From positions 429,587-493,586 of the forward strand of contig NZ_SLWO01000002.1 in the NCBI RefSeq assembly GCF_004340665.1: DNA of 64,000 bases, read 5' to 3'. Source of the DNA: Pedobacter psychrotolerans. GTDB lineage: Bacteria; Bacteroidota; Bacteroidia; Sphingobacteriales; Sphingobacteriaceae. Position numbers and translations under genes: made by a program. Under the pieces are notes generated by a model, which had not been told where the DNA came from, made no database searches, and was given only the letters and a program-made list of their open reading frames with translations. This document shows positions 1-7,527 of the stretch, piece after piece. The stretch's first letter is position 1. Every line of letters begins with the position of its first letter.

Positions 1-83
1 AAGAATATAGAACCGATGAATACGATTAAAATACCTAATCCTAACTGTTTATTTTGGTGATTGTTTTTAGTTAAATTTTCCAT
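1..83 (-). CDS. Truncated start of a small membrane protein gene
   Basis: An open frame runs off the left edge of the window from an ATG at 83. The 27 visible residues begin MENLTKNNHQNKQ and then turn hydrophobic (LGLGILIVFIGSIF), which looks like a short cytoplasmic tail followed by a first membrane segment. This pattern is seen at the N-terminus of LiaF/DUF5668-type membrane proteins, but too little is present to assign a family. The gene points away from rpiA. Confidence 0.45.
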   Translation of the reverse strand, partial: MENLTKNNHQNKQLGLGILIVFIGSIF

Positions 84-255
84 GATTGTTTTGATTTATA
101 TTCAAATGTATCATGAAAAGGAAGGCTGGAGAATGGCTTATCTCTCAATTACTTTAATTTATCGGTGAGTTAAATAAATTGATCGGTTAAAATATTTTCC
201 GGGCTTTATTGTCGATGTGTTTATCGGTAAACGGAAATGTTTCGCTTTGAAAGTT

Positions 256-272
256 CCTGAATCAAGTTCAGG
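256..272. repeat. CCTGAATCAAGTTCAGG hairpin repeat, copy 1
   Basis: A 6-bp stem (CCTGAA/TTCAGG) with a 5-base loop. Close copies lie at 475-490 and 58124-58140, always outside genes, so this is a dispersed extragenic repeat. Confidence 0.6.
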
Positions 273-322
273 AGGACGCACGAGCGGATTCCTAGAAAAC
301 TATCGATACCAGCAAGCGCATT

Positions 323-366
323 AAGATTGCTTCATCCAATGAAAAATTGGCTTCGCAATGACGATC
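323..366. repeat. GTCATTGCGA-type inverted repeat, degenerate copy
   Basis: AAGATTGCTTC on the left is answered by CTTCGCAATGACGATC on the right. It belongs to the same family as the perfect copy at 39150-39228 and the copy at 23911-24037. All three are intergenic. Confidence 0.6.
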
Positions 367-474
367 TTTTGCAAGACAACATTCGAGCAGCAACAAATCG
401 TCTTGCTGAATTAGTTCAGTATCTTAATTGGGATAAATTTAGAGGTTAATATCTCTTGAATTTATAAGAAAGGC

Positions 475-490
475 CCTGAATCAGTTCAGG
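475..490. repeat. CCTGAATCAGTTCAGG hairpin repeat, copy 2
   Basis: Same family as 256-272, one base shorter in the loop. It lies 24 bases past the rpiA stop codon and could help end rpiA transcription, although no clear T-tract follows on the minus strand. Confidence 0.55.
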
Positions 491-513
491 ATGAGGCACA
501 AGACAGAAGTTCG

Positions 514-1203
514 TTATTCAAAAATGATGATTTCTGATTGATCGCTCATGATTACCCTGGAGGTTAAATTAATAAATAATCCGTGGGCCAATAAACCATC
601 AATTCTATTTAATGCATCAGAAAGTGCTTTAGGATCATCTATCAGGCCAAAATCAGCATCGATAATAAAGTTTCCGTTATCTGTAATGTAATCCTGATTA
701 TTGGTTTTTCTTTTTTTTCCTTTACCATTCAGTTGGGAAATCTGATCAAAAACATATTGATAGGCAAATGGGATTACCTCGATTGGCAGTGTAAATGCAC
801 CTAATTTTTTCACCTTTTTCGAAGCATCGGTTACAATAATGGCCTTCTTACTCAACGAAGCCATAATTTTTTCTCTGAATAATGCACCTCCGCCACCTTT
901 TATTAAATCTAAAGCTTCTGTAAATTCATCTGCGCCATCAATACTGATATCTACAGATGAAATTTCTCCTAATTCAAGCACTTCAATTCCTAAAGATCTG
1001 GCCAGTTCTTCTGTTCGGATGGAACTTGCCACTGCTTTAATACTAAGGCCCTCACCTACCAGCCTACCCAGTTCTTTTATGGCAAATGTGGCGGTAGTTC
1101 CCGTACCTAATCCTACAATATCTCCGTTTTTTACATACTTTACAGCTGCTATAGCGGCCGCAAGTTTTTCAGCATCTTGTTGGTTTTGATTGATAACTCC
1201 CAT
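514..1203 (-). CDS. rpiA: Ribose-5-phosphate isomerase A
   Basis: Interconverts ribose 5-phosphate and ribulose 5-phosphate in the non-oxidative pentose phosphate pathway, in the cytoplasm. The 229-residue protein has the usual RpiA length. It shows the phosphate-binding GLGTGTT motif (residues 31-37), the catalytic-site DGADE motif (89-93) and KGGGGALFREK (102-112), all diagnostic of the RpiA family and absent from RpiB. An insert of lysines near residue 160 (GKGKKRKTNNQ) is a little unusual but lies in a variable loop. The ATG at 1203 is the only sensible start. It follows the GH92 gene on the same strand, but hairpins in the 254-base gap suggest separate transcription. Confidence 0.96.
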   Translation of the reverse strand: MGVINQNQQDAEKLAAAIAAVKYVKNGDIVGLGTGTTATFAIKELGRLVGEGLSIKAVASSIRTEELARSLGIEVLELGEISSVDISIDGADEFTEALDLIKGGGGALFREKIMASLSKKAIIVTDASKKVKKLGAFTLPIEVIPFAYQYVFDQISQLNGKGKKRKTNNQDYITDNGNFIIDADFGLIDDPKALSDALNRIDGLLAHGLFINLTSRVIMSDQSEIIIFE

Positions 1204-1294
1204 GAAGTAAAACTAATAAAATGACAGGGTATTTTGGATTATTTTTTGAGCGGTCAGCTTTTATAATTAAACTTATTTTTTCATAAAGCAAAAA

Positions 1295-1319
1295 AAATTA
1301 TTGCGCAATGCAATAATTT
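1295..1319 (-). terminator. Probable minus-strand terminator
   Basis: Ten-base stem AAATTATTGC/GCAATAATTT with a 5-base loop. On the minus strand it is followed by a run of seven T (complement of 1291-1297). It would end transcripts coming from the GH92 operon before rpiA. Confidence 0.5.
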
Positions 1320-1362
1320 CCTTTGAAGTTAGTTTATATAACTGAGAGCGTTAATTTAGATC

Positions 1363-1392
1363 ATGGGGATTCTGCAATTGTGGAATCCCCAT
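1363..1392 (+). terminator. Terminator-like hairpin facing the plus strand
   Basis: Stem ATGGGGATTC/GAATCCCCAT with a 10-base loop, followed on the plus strand by TTCTTTTTT. No plus-strand gene lies upstream, so either it acts on the minus strand despite a poor U-tract there, or it ends an unannotated plus-strand transcript. Confidence 0.4.
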
Positions 1393-1425
1393 TTCTTTTT
1401 TCAGCCTCATTTTAAAGATAAACCA

Positions 1426-1448
1426 GACTGCATCATTAAAATGCAGTC
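1426..1448 (-). terminator. Weak hairpin just after the GH92 gene
   Basis: Eight-base stem GACTGCAT/ATGCAGTC with a 7-base loop, 9 bases after the GH92 stop codon. The minus-strand sequence beyond it is only moderately T-rich, so it may be an mRNA 3'-end stabiliser or a weak terminator. Confidence 0.35.
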
Positions 1449-1457
1449 CGATTCTTT

Positions 1458-3746
1458 TTATTTCTCTGTTGATAATGAATAAGGAAAATCAACTGGTTTA
1501 GATCCCCTCACTTTATTCGGAGTGGCTGTCATATTGAAATTCAATACCGCACCTTTTTGTAAGCCACTATGGCTGATCCAGTTTTTAGAATAAGGCTTGC
1601 CATTCATTTGGAGCGACTGCACATAACGGTTACTATCACTGTTTGCCGCAGCATTGATGGTAACTATTTTACCATTTTCCAATGTTAAAGTTACCTTTTT
1701 AAATAATGGAGCACCTAAAACATACTGATCAGTAGCAGGCGTTACCGGATAAAATCCCATCGCTGAGAAAACATACCATGCAGAAGTTTGTCCGTTATCC
1801 TCATCTCCGCAATAACCATCTGGTGTAGGCTTGTACATTCTGTTCATCGTTTCCCTTACCCAATATTGGGTTTTGTAAGGTGCACCACCGTAATTATATA
1901 AATAAATCATGTGCTGAATTGGCTGATTGCCATGCGCATACTGACCCATATTTGCAATCTGCATTTCACGAATTTCGTGAATCACACCACCATAAGCACT
2001 TTCATCAAAAACAGGTGGCATAGAAAACACAGAATCCAGCTTGGTTACAAACTGATCATGACCACCCATTAACTGAGCAAGACCATCTACATCCTGAAAT
2101 ACAGACCAGGTGTAATGCCAGCTATTTCCTTCAGTGAAAGCACCACCCCATTTAAAAGGACTAAAAGGCGTTTGGAAACTTCCATCTTTATTTTTCCCTC
2201 TCATTAATCCGGAAGCCGGATCGAAAAGGTTTTTGTAGTTCATGGCTCTTTTCTTGTAAATATCAATTTCAGATGCTGGTTTACCTAAAGCTCTTCCCAA
2301 TTGGTAAATGGTAAAATCATCGTATGAATATTCTAATGTTTTAGCCGCATTTTCGTTCTTTTTAACATCAAAAGGAACAAATCCCAAATCGTTGTAGTAT
2401 TTCACCCCATCACGGCCAACTGCTTCTATTGGTCCTTCATTATTGGCTCCATGTTTTAAAGCTTCCCATAAAGTTTGGATATCATATCCACGCAAGCCTT
2501 TGATATAAGCATCAGAAACCACTGATGCAGAATTATTACCCACCATGATATTGGCATAACCCGGACTGCTCCATTCTGGCAACCAGCCGCCTTCTTTATA
2601 ATCATTAAGCAGGCCTTCCTGCATTTCCTTATTGATAGAAGGATAAACCAGGTTCAGGAATGGATATAAAGCCCTGAAGGTATCCCAGAACCCAGTTCCG
2701 GCAAACATGTAGCCAGGTAAAGTTTGCCCGTTATAAGGACTCCAGTGCACCACTTTATTATTGGCATCTATTTCATAGAGTTTATTTGGAAAAAACAGGG
2801 TACGGTACAAACAAGAATAAAAAGTACGGGTTTGATCGATTGTACCACCTTCAACAGCAATTTTATTAAGGGTTTTATTCCAGATCGCTCTTCCCTTCGC
2901 TTTTGTGGCATCGAAACCATCATTAGCCAATTCCCTTTTCAGGTTTAAATCGGCCTGTTCAAAACTAATAAAAGAGGAAGCCACTTTAGCGATTACCTGT
3001 TCACCTTTGGTGGTTTTGAAACCAATAATGGCCCCACTGTGATCGCTTTCTAATTCCAGTTCATCATCTTTTAGTTTGTTCCCGCTCCAGGTTTTAGCCA
3101 GTTTGAAATCTTTATTAAAGTAGATAACGAAGTAGTTTTTAAAGTTTTTAGGTAGCGGTCCGCGGGCATATTTTGTGGTGTAGCCTATAATTTTGCGTTC
3201 TGCCGGAATAATCTTAATGTATGATCCCTTGTTCTGGGCATCTACCACTACATAAGAACTATCAGTTTTAGGGAAAGTAAACCTGAATTGTGCAGCACGC
3301 TCTGTTGGCGTAATCTCTGTAGTTACATCTGCATCGGCCAGGTAAACACTGTAATAATAAGGCTTCGAAACTTCTGCTTTGTGGCTAAACCAACTCGCAC
3401 GGTCATCCTCTGCAAACCTGAGTTTACCCGTTATCGGCATCATGGAAAATGCGGCATAATCATTCATCCATGGAGAGGGCTGATGGGTTTGTTTAAAACC
3501 ACGGATTTTATCTGCATCATAGGTATAGGCCCAACCATCACCCATTTTACCTGTTTGTGGAGTCCACATGTTCATCCCCCAAGGCAGGCCAATGGCAGGA
3601 TAAGTATTTCCATTTGATAAACTTGGCTTAGATTGTGTACCCATTAAAGGGTTTATCCAGTCTACGGGATCAGTAATTTTGCCAACCGTTTGTGCAAAGC
3701 TAGCTGAAGCAGCAAAGCTGAGGAAGGCAATAAATAGTTTTTTCAT
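1458..3746 (-). CDS. GH92 family alpha-mannosidase, exported
   Basis: Predicted to remove alpha-linked mannose from glycans in the periplasm or at the surface; GH92 enzymes are calcium-dependent inverting alpha-mannosidases. The 762-residue protein has a signal peptide ending near SFAQ (about residue 19), the GH92 N-terminal beta-sandwich (WINPLMGT near 30, PAIGLPWGM near 50) and the C-terminal catalytic (alpha/alpha)6 domain with the family signature GDEDNGQ at 647-653 followed by SAWY. Length fits the family. It is the last gene of PUL 1, 31 bases downstream of the BSP peptidase gene 3778-4449, and probably shares its transcript. The linkage cleaved (1,2, 1,3, 1,4 or 1,6) cannot be told by eye. 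Confidence 0.95.
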   Translation of the reverse strand: MKKLFIAFLSFAASASFAQTVGKITDPVDWINPLMGTQSKPSLSNGNTYPAIGLPWGMNMWTPQTGKMGDGWAYTYDADKIRGFKQTHQPSPWMNDYAAFSMMPITGKLRFAEDDRASWFSHKAEVSKPYYYSVYLADADVTTEITPTERAAQFRFTFPKTDSSYVVVDAQNKGSYIKIIPAERKIIGYTTKYARGPLPKNFKNYFVIYFNKDFKLAKTWSGNKLKDDELELESDHSGAIIGFKTTKGEQVIAKVASSFISFEQADLNLKRELANDGFDATKAKGRAIWNKTLNKIAVEGGTIDQTRTFYSCLYRTLFFPNKLYEIDANNKVVHWSPYNGQTLPGYMFAGTGFWDTFRALYPFLNLVYPSINKEMQEGLLNDYKEGGWLPEWSSPGYANIMVGNNSASVVSDAYIKGLRGYDIQTLWEALKHGANNEGPIEAVGRDGVKYYNDLGFVPFDVKKNENAAKTLEYSYDDFTIYQLGRALGKPASEIDIYKKRAMNYKNLFDPASGLMRGKNKDGSFQTPFSPFKWGGAFTEGNSWHYTWSVFQDVDGLAQLMGGHDQFVTKLDSVFSMPPVFDESAYGGVIHEIREMQIANMGQYAHGNQPIQHMIYLYNYGGAPYKTQYWVRETMNRMYKPTPDGYCGDEDNGQTSAWYVFSAMGFYPVTPATDQYVLGAPLFKKVTLTLENGKIVTINAAANSDSNRYVQSLQMNGKPYSKNWISHSGLQKGAVLNFNMTATPNKVRGSKPVDFPYSLSTEK

Positions 3747-3777
3747 TTATGTTTATCAGTTTATGTGTTTCTATAAA

Positions 3778-4449
3778 TTAAAGTTCAAGATTTTTTGTGT
3801 AATCTGTCCAAAGTGCATCCAAATCTTTGCCTGTTAACTTTTTCCAGATTTCTGGTTGATAGCTATGATCCCTTAAAGATGCATCAACCGCTTTGATGGT
3901 GCCAGGCTTTACCCTTTTTTCTATCCAGGCAAAAAATCTTGCCGTAATTCTGTAACTATTTTTGTAGCTGTGTTCTGGCTTCAAAGCTGGCAAGGTCCAT
4001 TTTGCGCCTGCATTATCTACACCAAATTTAAAACGGGCATAATCTGCAATGCCCTCTGTAAGCCATCCTGGTCCAACACTATTGCCATAATCCTGAACAA
4101 TGTGCATCACTTCATGCGTAACCACATCAATATCTTCGGGATGTTTGTCCATCCAGATCGAGCTATAAGTAACTTTGCCATTTGCAGTAGCCGCTACGCC
4201 TTTATAAGCCGTATCCACAAAAAACTTAACTGATTTTAAAGTATTCGGATTATACTCTTTGGCTAGCTTTGGATACACTACAAAAAAGGTTTCAATTAAT
4301 CTTTTCTTCAGTTTTGGATCGAGTGCAGCATAATTACTTTCAAAAGATAGCGTATAGCCATTTTTCTTTATAGTTTCCTGCGCAGCAAGCTTCGATAAAG
4401 GTATTAGGGCAATAATAGCTAATGAAGTTAAAAGGGATATTTTTTTCAT
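3778..4449 (-). CDS. Basic secretory protein (BSP) family metallopeptidase, short form
   Basis: An exported protein of 223 residues resembling the plant and bacterial basic secretory protein family, which is thought to contain zinc peptidases. A signal peptide ends near KLAAQ (residue 24). The HExxH zinc motif is HEVMH at 112-116, followed by GWLTEGIADY at 128-137, where the glutamate and aspartate are candidates for the third ligand. It is closely similar to the protein encoded at 4603-5586 over its whole mature length, so the pair is a tandem duplication. A LacI-type operator lies 59-70 bases upstream, so it and GH92 may form a sub-operon. Proteolytic activity is inferred from the motif. 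Confidence 0.85.
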   Translation of the reverse strand: MKKISLLTSLAIIALIPLSKLAAQETIKKNGYTLSFESNYAALDPKLKKRLIETFFVVYPKLAKEYNPNTLKSVKFFVDTAYKGVAATANGKVTYSSIWMDKHPEDIDVVTHEVMHIVQDYGNSVGPGWLTEGIADYARFKFGVDNAGAKWTLPALKPEHSYKNSYRITARFFAWIEKRVKPGTIKAVDASLRDHSYQPEIWKKLTGKDLDALWTDYTKNLEL

Positions 4450-4489
4450 TTAATTTTAGTTTATTTCTTTTGGCTAGCGTACGATGACG

Positions 4490-4497
4490 CAAAATAA
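4490..4497 (-). promoter_or_regulatory. Possible -7 element for the BSP/GH92 sub-operon
   Basis: On the minus strand TTATTTTG matches the Bacteroidota -7 consensus TAnnTTTG with one mismatch. The operator at 4508-4519 lies 10 bases upstream of it, in the spacer region between the two promoter elements, where a bound repressor would block polymerase. Confidence 0.3.
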
Positions 4498-4507
4498 TGA
4501 TAATATG

Positions 4508-4519
4508 TAAAACGTTTTA
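4508..4519. promoter_or_regulatory. LacI-family operator TAAAACGTTTTA (perfect)
   Basis: A perfect 12-bp palindrome with the central CG typical of LacI-family operators. It lies between the two BSP genes and upstream of the shorter one. Identical copies occur at 11893-11904 and 15861-15872, all near sugar-use genes. The probable ligand is the LacI protein encoded at 16466-17467. Confidence 0.65.
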
Positions 4520-4602
4520 GTAATTACTCAAAAATTTTACGTTAACCTATAATTCAGGTCATCAATGATGATAAAAATGCCATTTACAGACACTGACAAC
4601 AG

Positions 4603-5586
4603 TTAACCTTTCACTAATTTATTGCTGTATTTCAATTTAACCTGATCTGGATTTTTCGAATATTCTTCCCATAATTGATCAATAGATTTTCCGGTCAAAC
4701 TGCTCCAGCTCTGCGCTGTATATTGATGTGCTCTTAATTGTTGATCCAGTGTGGCAATTAAGCCAGGTTTAACGTTTTGCTCTAACCAGGCAAAAAACCG
4801 GGCTGTAATCCGATAGCTATTCTGATAACTTTGTTTCTGGTTAAAAGCAGGCAAGCTCCATTTTGAACCTACATTATCAACACCGTATTGGTAACGAACA
4901 TAGTCTGCAATCCCTTCAGTTAACCAAACCGGACCAGCACTGTAGCCATATCCCTGTACAATGTGCATGGTTTCATGCGTAACCACATCAATATCTGTTG
5001 GATGTGCCTTTAAATATCCGGCGCTGAACAAAATGCGATTCCCACTCGCTTCAGCCACGGCGTTATAGGCCGTATCTACCACAAAAAGCACATCTTTGGT
5101 TGATTTATTATTAAAAGCTTTAACCAATATCGGATAGATTTCAAAATAAGTATCGATTAAATTTTTTCTTACAGTTGGATCCAGGTTTGGATCTTTGCTG
5201 ATAAAGATAAGTTTGTAACCTTTGTGTTTTTTGGTGCTGTAAAAAGACCAGTTTTTGGTTAGCGCCCCCTTCAATTCTTTATTAATCTTTTTTAGAGATT
5301 TTCCTTTGATCCAATCGCTGTTTACTTTAATTTCTCCAGCTTTGGCTTTAATAGTTTCCGTTTCGCTATTCGCTACTTCGAGGGTTACATCGCGTTTCGT
5401 TCTGTAGCCATCTGCCGAGGCAAACCAGGGATATTGCATATTAAAGGCAAATGTTAAGTTGCTTTCGGTTTCAACATCTAAAGAATTTGCAGGATCGATG
5501 ATGGAAACCTTAAACTCACGTTTCTTTTGTGCGAAAACTTGAAGACAGCAAGAAAGTACAACAAAAAGTAATATTTTTTTTATCAT
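4603..5586 (-). CDS. BSP family metallopeptidase with extra N-terminal domain
   Basis: A 327-residue exported protein. The signal peptide ends near QVFAQ (residue 20). Residues about 24-110 form a separate domain that I do not recognise, probably a beta-rich module that binds substrate or covers the active site. The rest matches the neighbouring 223-residue protein, with zinc motif HETMH at 204-208 followed by VWLTEGIADY. The gene lies 98 bases downstream of susD and is likely the fourth gene of the PUL 1 transcript. Peptidases next to SusCD and a GH92 mannosidase suggest attack on glycoproteins; that role is inference, while the zinc motif is seen directly. Confidence 0.85.
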   Translation of the reverse strand: MIKKILLFVVLSCCLQVFAQKKREFKVSIIDPANSLDVETESNLTFAFNMQYPWFASADGYRTKRDVTLEVANSETETIKAKAGEIKVNSDWIKGKSLKKINKELKGALTKNWSFYSTKKHKGYKLIFISKDPNLDPTVRKNLIDTYFEIYPILVKAFNNKSTKDVLFVVDTAYNAVAEASGNRILFSAGYLKAHPTDIDVVTHETMHIVQGYGYSAGPVWLTEGIADYVRYQYGVDNVGSKWSLPAFNQKQSYQNSYRITARFFAWLEQNVKPGLIATLDQQLRAHQYTAQSWSSLTGKSIDQLWEEYSKNPDQVKLKYSNKLVKG

Positions 5587-5651
5587 TAGTTAAGGATTTT
5601 TATGTTTTTATAAAAAACAAGATATTTGATAATTATAAATTTTCTAAAATA

Positions 5652-5678
5652 ATACACCGGGCTATTTGCCCGGTGTAT
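5652..5678 (-). terminator. Hairpin after susD of PUL 1
   Basis: Eleven-base perfect stem ATACACCGGGC/GCCCGGTGTAT with a TATTT loop, directly after the susD stop codon. The minus-strand continuation is moderately T-rich. It may end or attenuate transcription between SusCD and the peptidase genes, giving more SusCD mRNA than downstream mRNA. Confidence 0.6.
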
Positions 5679-5684
5679 ATTAAA

Positions 5685-7517
5685 CTACCAACCTGTATTT
5701 TGAACAATTAGAGGAACTTTTTGAATTTCACCGTTTGGTATTGGCCACAAATAGTGTTTTTTCTGAAACACACGGTTTTCTACAACAACCGGAGTAAAAA
5801 ATCCAGGTGCGTTTTGAGCAATATTTAAACCTTTTATTTGTGTATCAGTTGTCTCAGCAATTTTCCACTCTCTGGTGTAAAAATAACGATCCCATTCGAA
5901 AGCAAGTTCAACACGTCTTTCCCTTCGGATAGCTTCCCTCATATCAGCAGGTATTGGAAGAGCACCTGTTCCTGAGCCGTAAGGTGGAATACCCGCTCTT
6001 GTACGAATCCTGTTTAAATAGATTAAGATATCGGGATCAGAAGGGTTTGACTCTTGCAGGGCTTCAATGTAATCTAAATAAATTTCAGCCAGACGAATGG
6101 TGGTAAAAACAGATCTACCAGAAGTCCAGCCGGCAACCGTAAGGTGTTTTCTTGACGTATATCCCGTTTTCGTGTAATCATTATTTGCAATTGCGCCCTT
6201 ACCTGCGTTTCCGCTGTTAGTAAAATCGGTAACGATGTTAGATTGCGGATTGATCCATTTTCGGCCACTATAAGTAATGCTTGAATAAAAACGCGGTTCA
6301 CGATTTACAAACATATTACTGATCATTCTTGGTGTATTCTGATCATTCGGATCAGGTGCCTGATAGCTTGAAGTTCCATTAGCCGTATAAGTTGGATCAT
6401 TTTCTATAGGTAAGCCATTAGCCGTAAAGAAAGCATCTACCAGTTGTTGAGAAGGTGACAAGAATGAACCACCCTTGTCTCCCCCAGAAGCACCATTATG
6501 ATTCGGCGCCAAAGAATACTGATAAAATGTAACATCACCGCCTCTGGCAAAAATGATTTCAGAATTCCAGCCGTTTAAAAAAACATCCCTTGTCGCAATA
6601 AACGCCCTGTTAAAGGCTGTATTTGGCAAGCCAGACGGAGTTGCCGAAACATTGTATAATGCATAGCTAGAGTAACCCGGATTTTCAAGAAATGCTTTTG
6701 CTGCTTTAGCCAATCTTGTCCATTTGGCAGAACTTGCTGTTTGGCTAATTAATTGTTTACCATCTGTATTTCTTAGTGCTGCATAATCAGTATTGCCATT
6801 AAATAGAGGGCGTGCAGCAGTTAACAAAGTTTTGATTTTGTACGCATCCGCAACTGATGCCGTGATGTGACCGTAATCTTCATTAGCTTGGGGTGTTGCC
6901 GGAAGTCCTGCAGCAGCAGCATTTAATTCGCTTACTACATAATCTACACATTCATCCATGGAGTTACGGGGTTTACTGATGGCCTCAAGAGGTGCATCCG
7001 ATTGGGTAGGATCATTTCCTAGCAAAACCACCGGACCATACTGTCTGATTAAATAGTAATAATATATTGCTCTTAAAGCCTTGGCTTCATTAAAATATCG
7101 GTTAACGATATCTATTCCCCCAATGTTACAATCGGTACATTTGTTTACATTGGCCATAAAGGTGCTCGCCGCCTGAATACCTCTGTAATAATTTTGCCAA
7201 TGGTAATTTACCTGGCTGCTGGTTGCATCCCATGCGCCAGTATTTATGCTTTCGGTGAAGTTCGGCAAGGTATAATCTGCCTCATCAGAAGCTGCTGTCC
7301 ACGGGCCGGCATTTCCTGAAGCACTTGCCGAGCGATCTTGATTTTGTTCTGGCAAAGTAGAGTAAACGTTAGCAAGCGCCTGATCAACAGTACTTTTTCT
7401 TTGATATTGTTGCTCAAAGGTTAACCTATCATCTGGCACTTGATCTAGAAATTTCTTACAGCCATAATTACCAACTAATAGTAATGTTCCAACTGTATAT
7501 ATAAATATTTTTTTCAT
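5685..7517 (-). CDS. SusD/RagB family surface glycan-binding lipoprotein (PUL 1)
   Basis: Surface lipoprotein that caps the SusC channel and binds the glycan ligand. The 610-residue protein has a type II signal peptide with lipidation Cys20 (NYGC) followed by KKFLDQVPDD, the usual SusD N-terminus, TPR-like middle repeats (EAKALRAIYYYYLIRQYGPV near 165-185) and the C-terminal RagB/SusD region with RLAEIYLDYIEALQE and RRERRVELAFEWDRYFYTREW. The C-terminus (WPIPNGEIQKVPLIVQNTGW) is typical. It starts 10 bases after the susC stop and must be co-transcribed with it. Ligand identity is unknown; neighbours suggest a mannose-containing substrate. Confidence 0.96.
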   Translation of the reverse strand: MKKIFIYTVGTLLLVGNYGCKKFLDQVPDDRLTFEQQYQRKSTVDQALANVYSTLPEQNQDRSASASGNAGPWTAASDEADYTLPNFTESINTGAWDATSSQVNYHWQNYYRGIQAASTFMANVNKCTDCNIGGIDIVNRYFNEAKALRAIYYYYLIRQYGPVVLLGNDPTQSDAPLEAISKPRNSMDECVDYVVSELNAAAAGLPATPQANEDYGHITASVADAYKIKTLLTAARPLFNGNTDYAALRNTDGKQLISQTASSAKWTRLAKAAKAFLENPGYSSYALYNVSATPSGLPNTAFNRAFIATRDVFLNGWNSEIIFARGGDVTFYQYSLAPNHNGASGGDKGGSFLSPSQQLVDAFFTANGLPIENDPTYTANGTSSYQAPDPNDQNTPRMISNMFVNREPRFYSSITYSGRKWINPQSNIVTDFTNSGNAGKGAIANNDYTKTGYTSRKHLTVAGWTSGRSVFTTIRLAEIYLDYIEALQESNPSDPDILIYLNRIRTRAGIPPYGSGTGALPIPADMREAIRRERRVELAFEWDRYFYTREWKIAETTDTQIKGLNIAQNAPGFFTPVVVENRVFQKKHYLWPIPNGEIQKVPLIVQNTGW

Positions 7518-7527
7518 TCTTTTAATT

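Larger units (their letters stand above)
84..513. other. Repeat-bearing intergenic region
   Basis: No gene is supported in these 430 bases. The right two thirds hold short inverted repeats that recur elsewhere in the window: a CCTGAAT..GTTCAGG hairpin at 256-272 and 475-490, a weaker relative near 405-423, and an AAGATTGCTTC..CTTCGCAATGACG inverted repeat at 323-366. The left part may contain the promoter of the truncated gene. Confidence 0.6.

Noticed and set aside
839..1189. Plus-strand open frame opposite rpiA
   Set aside because: Proline/serine-rich shadow of a clear rpiA gene, with no start signals.
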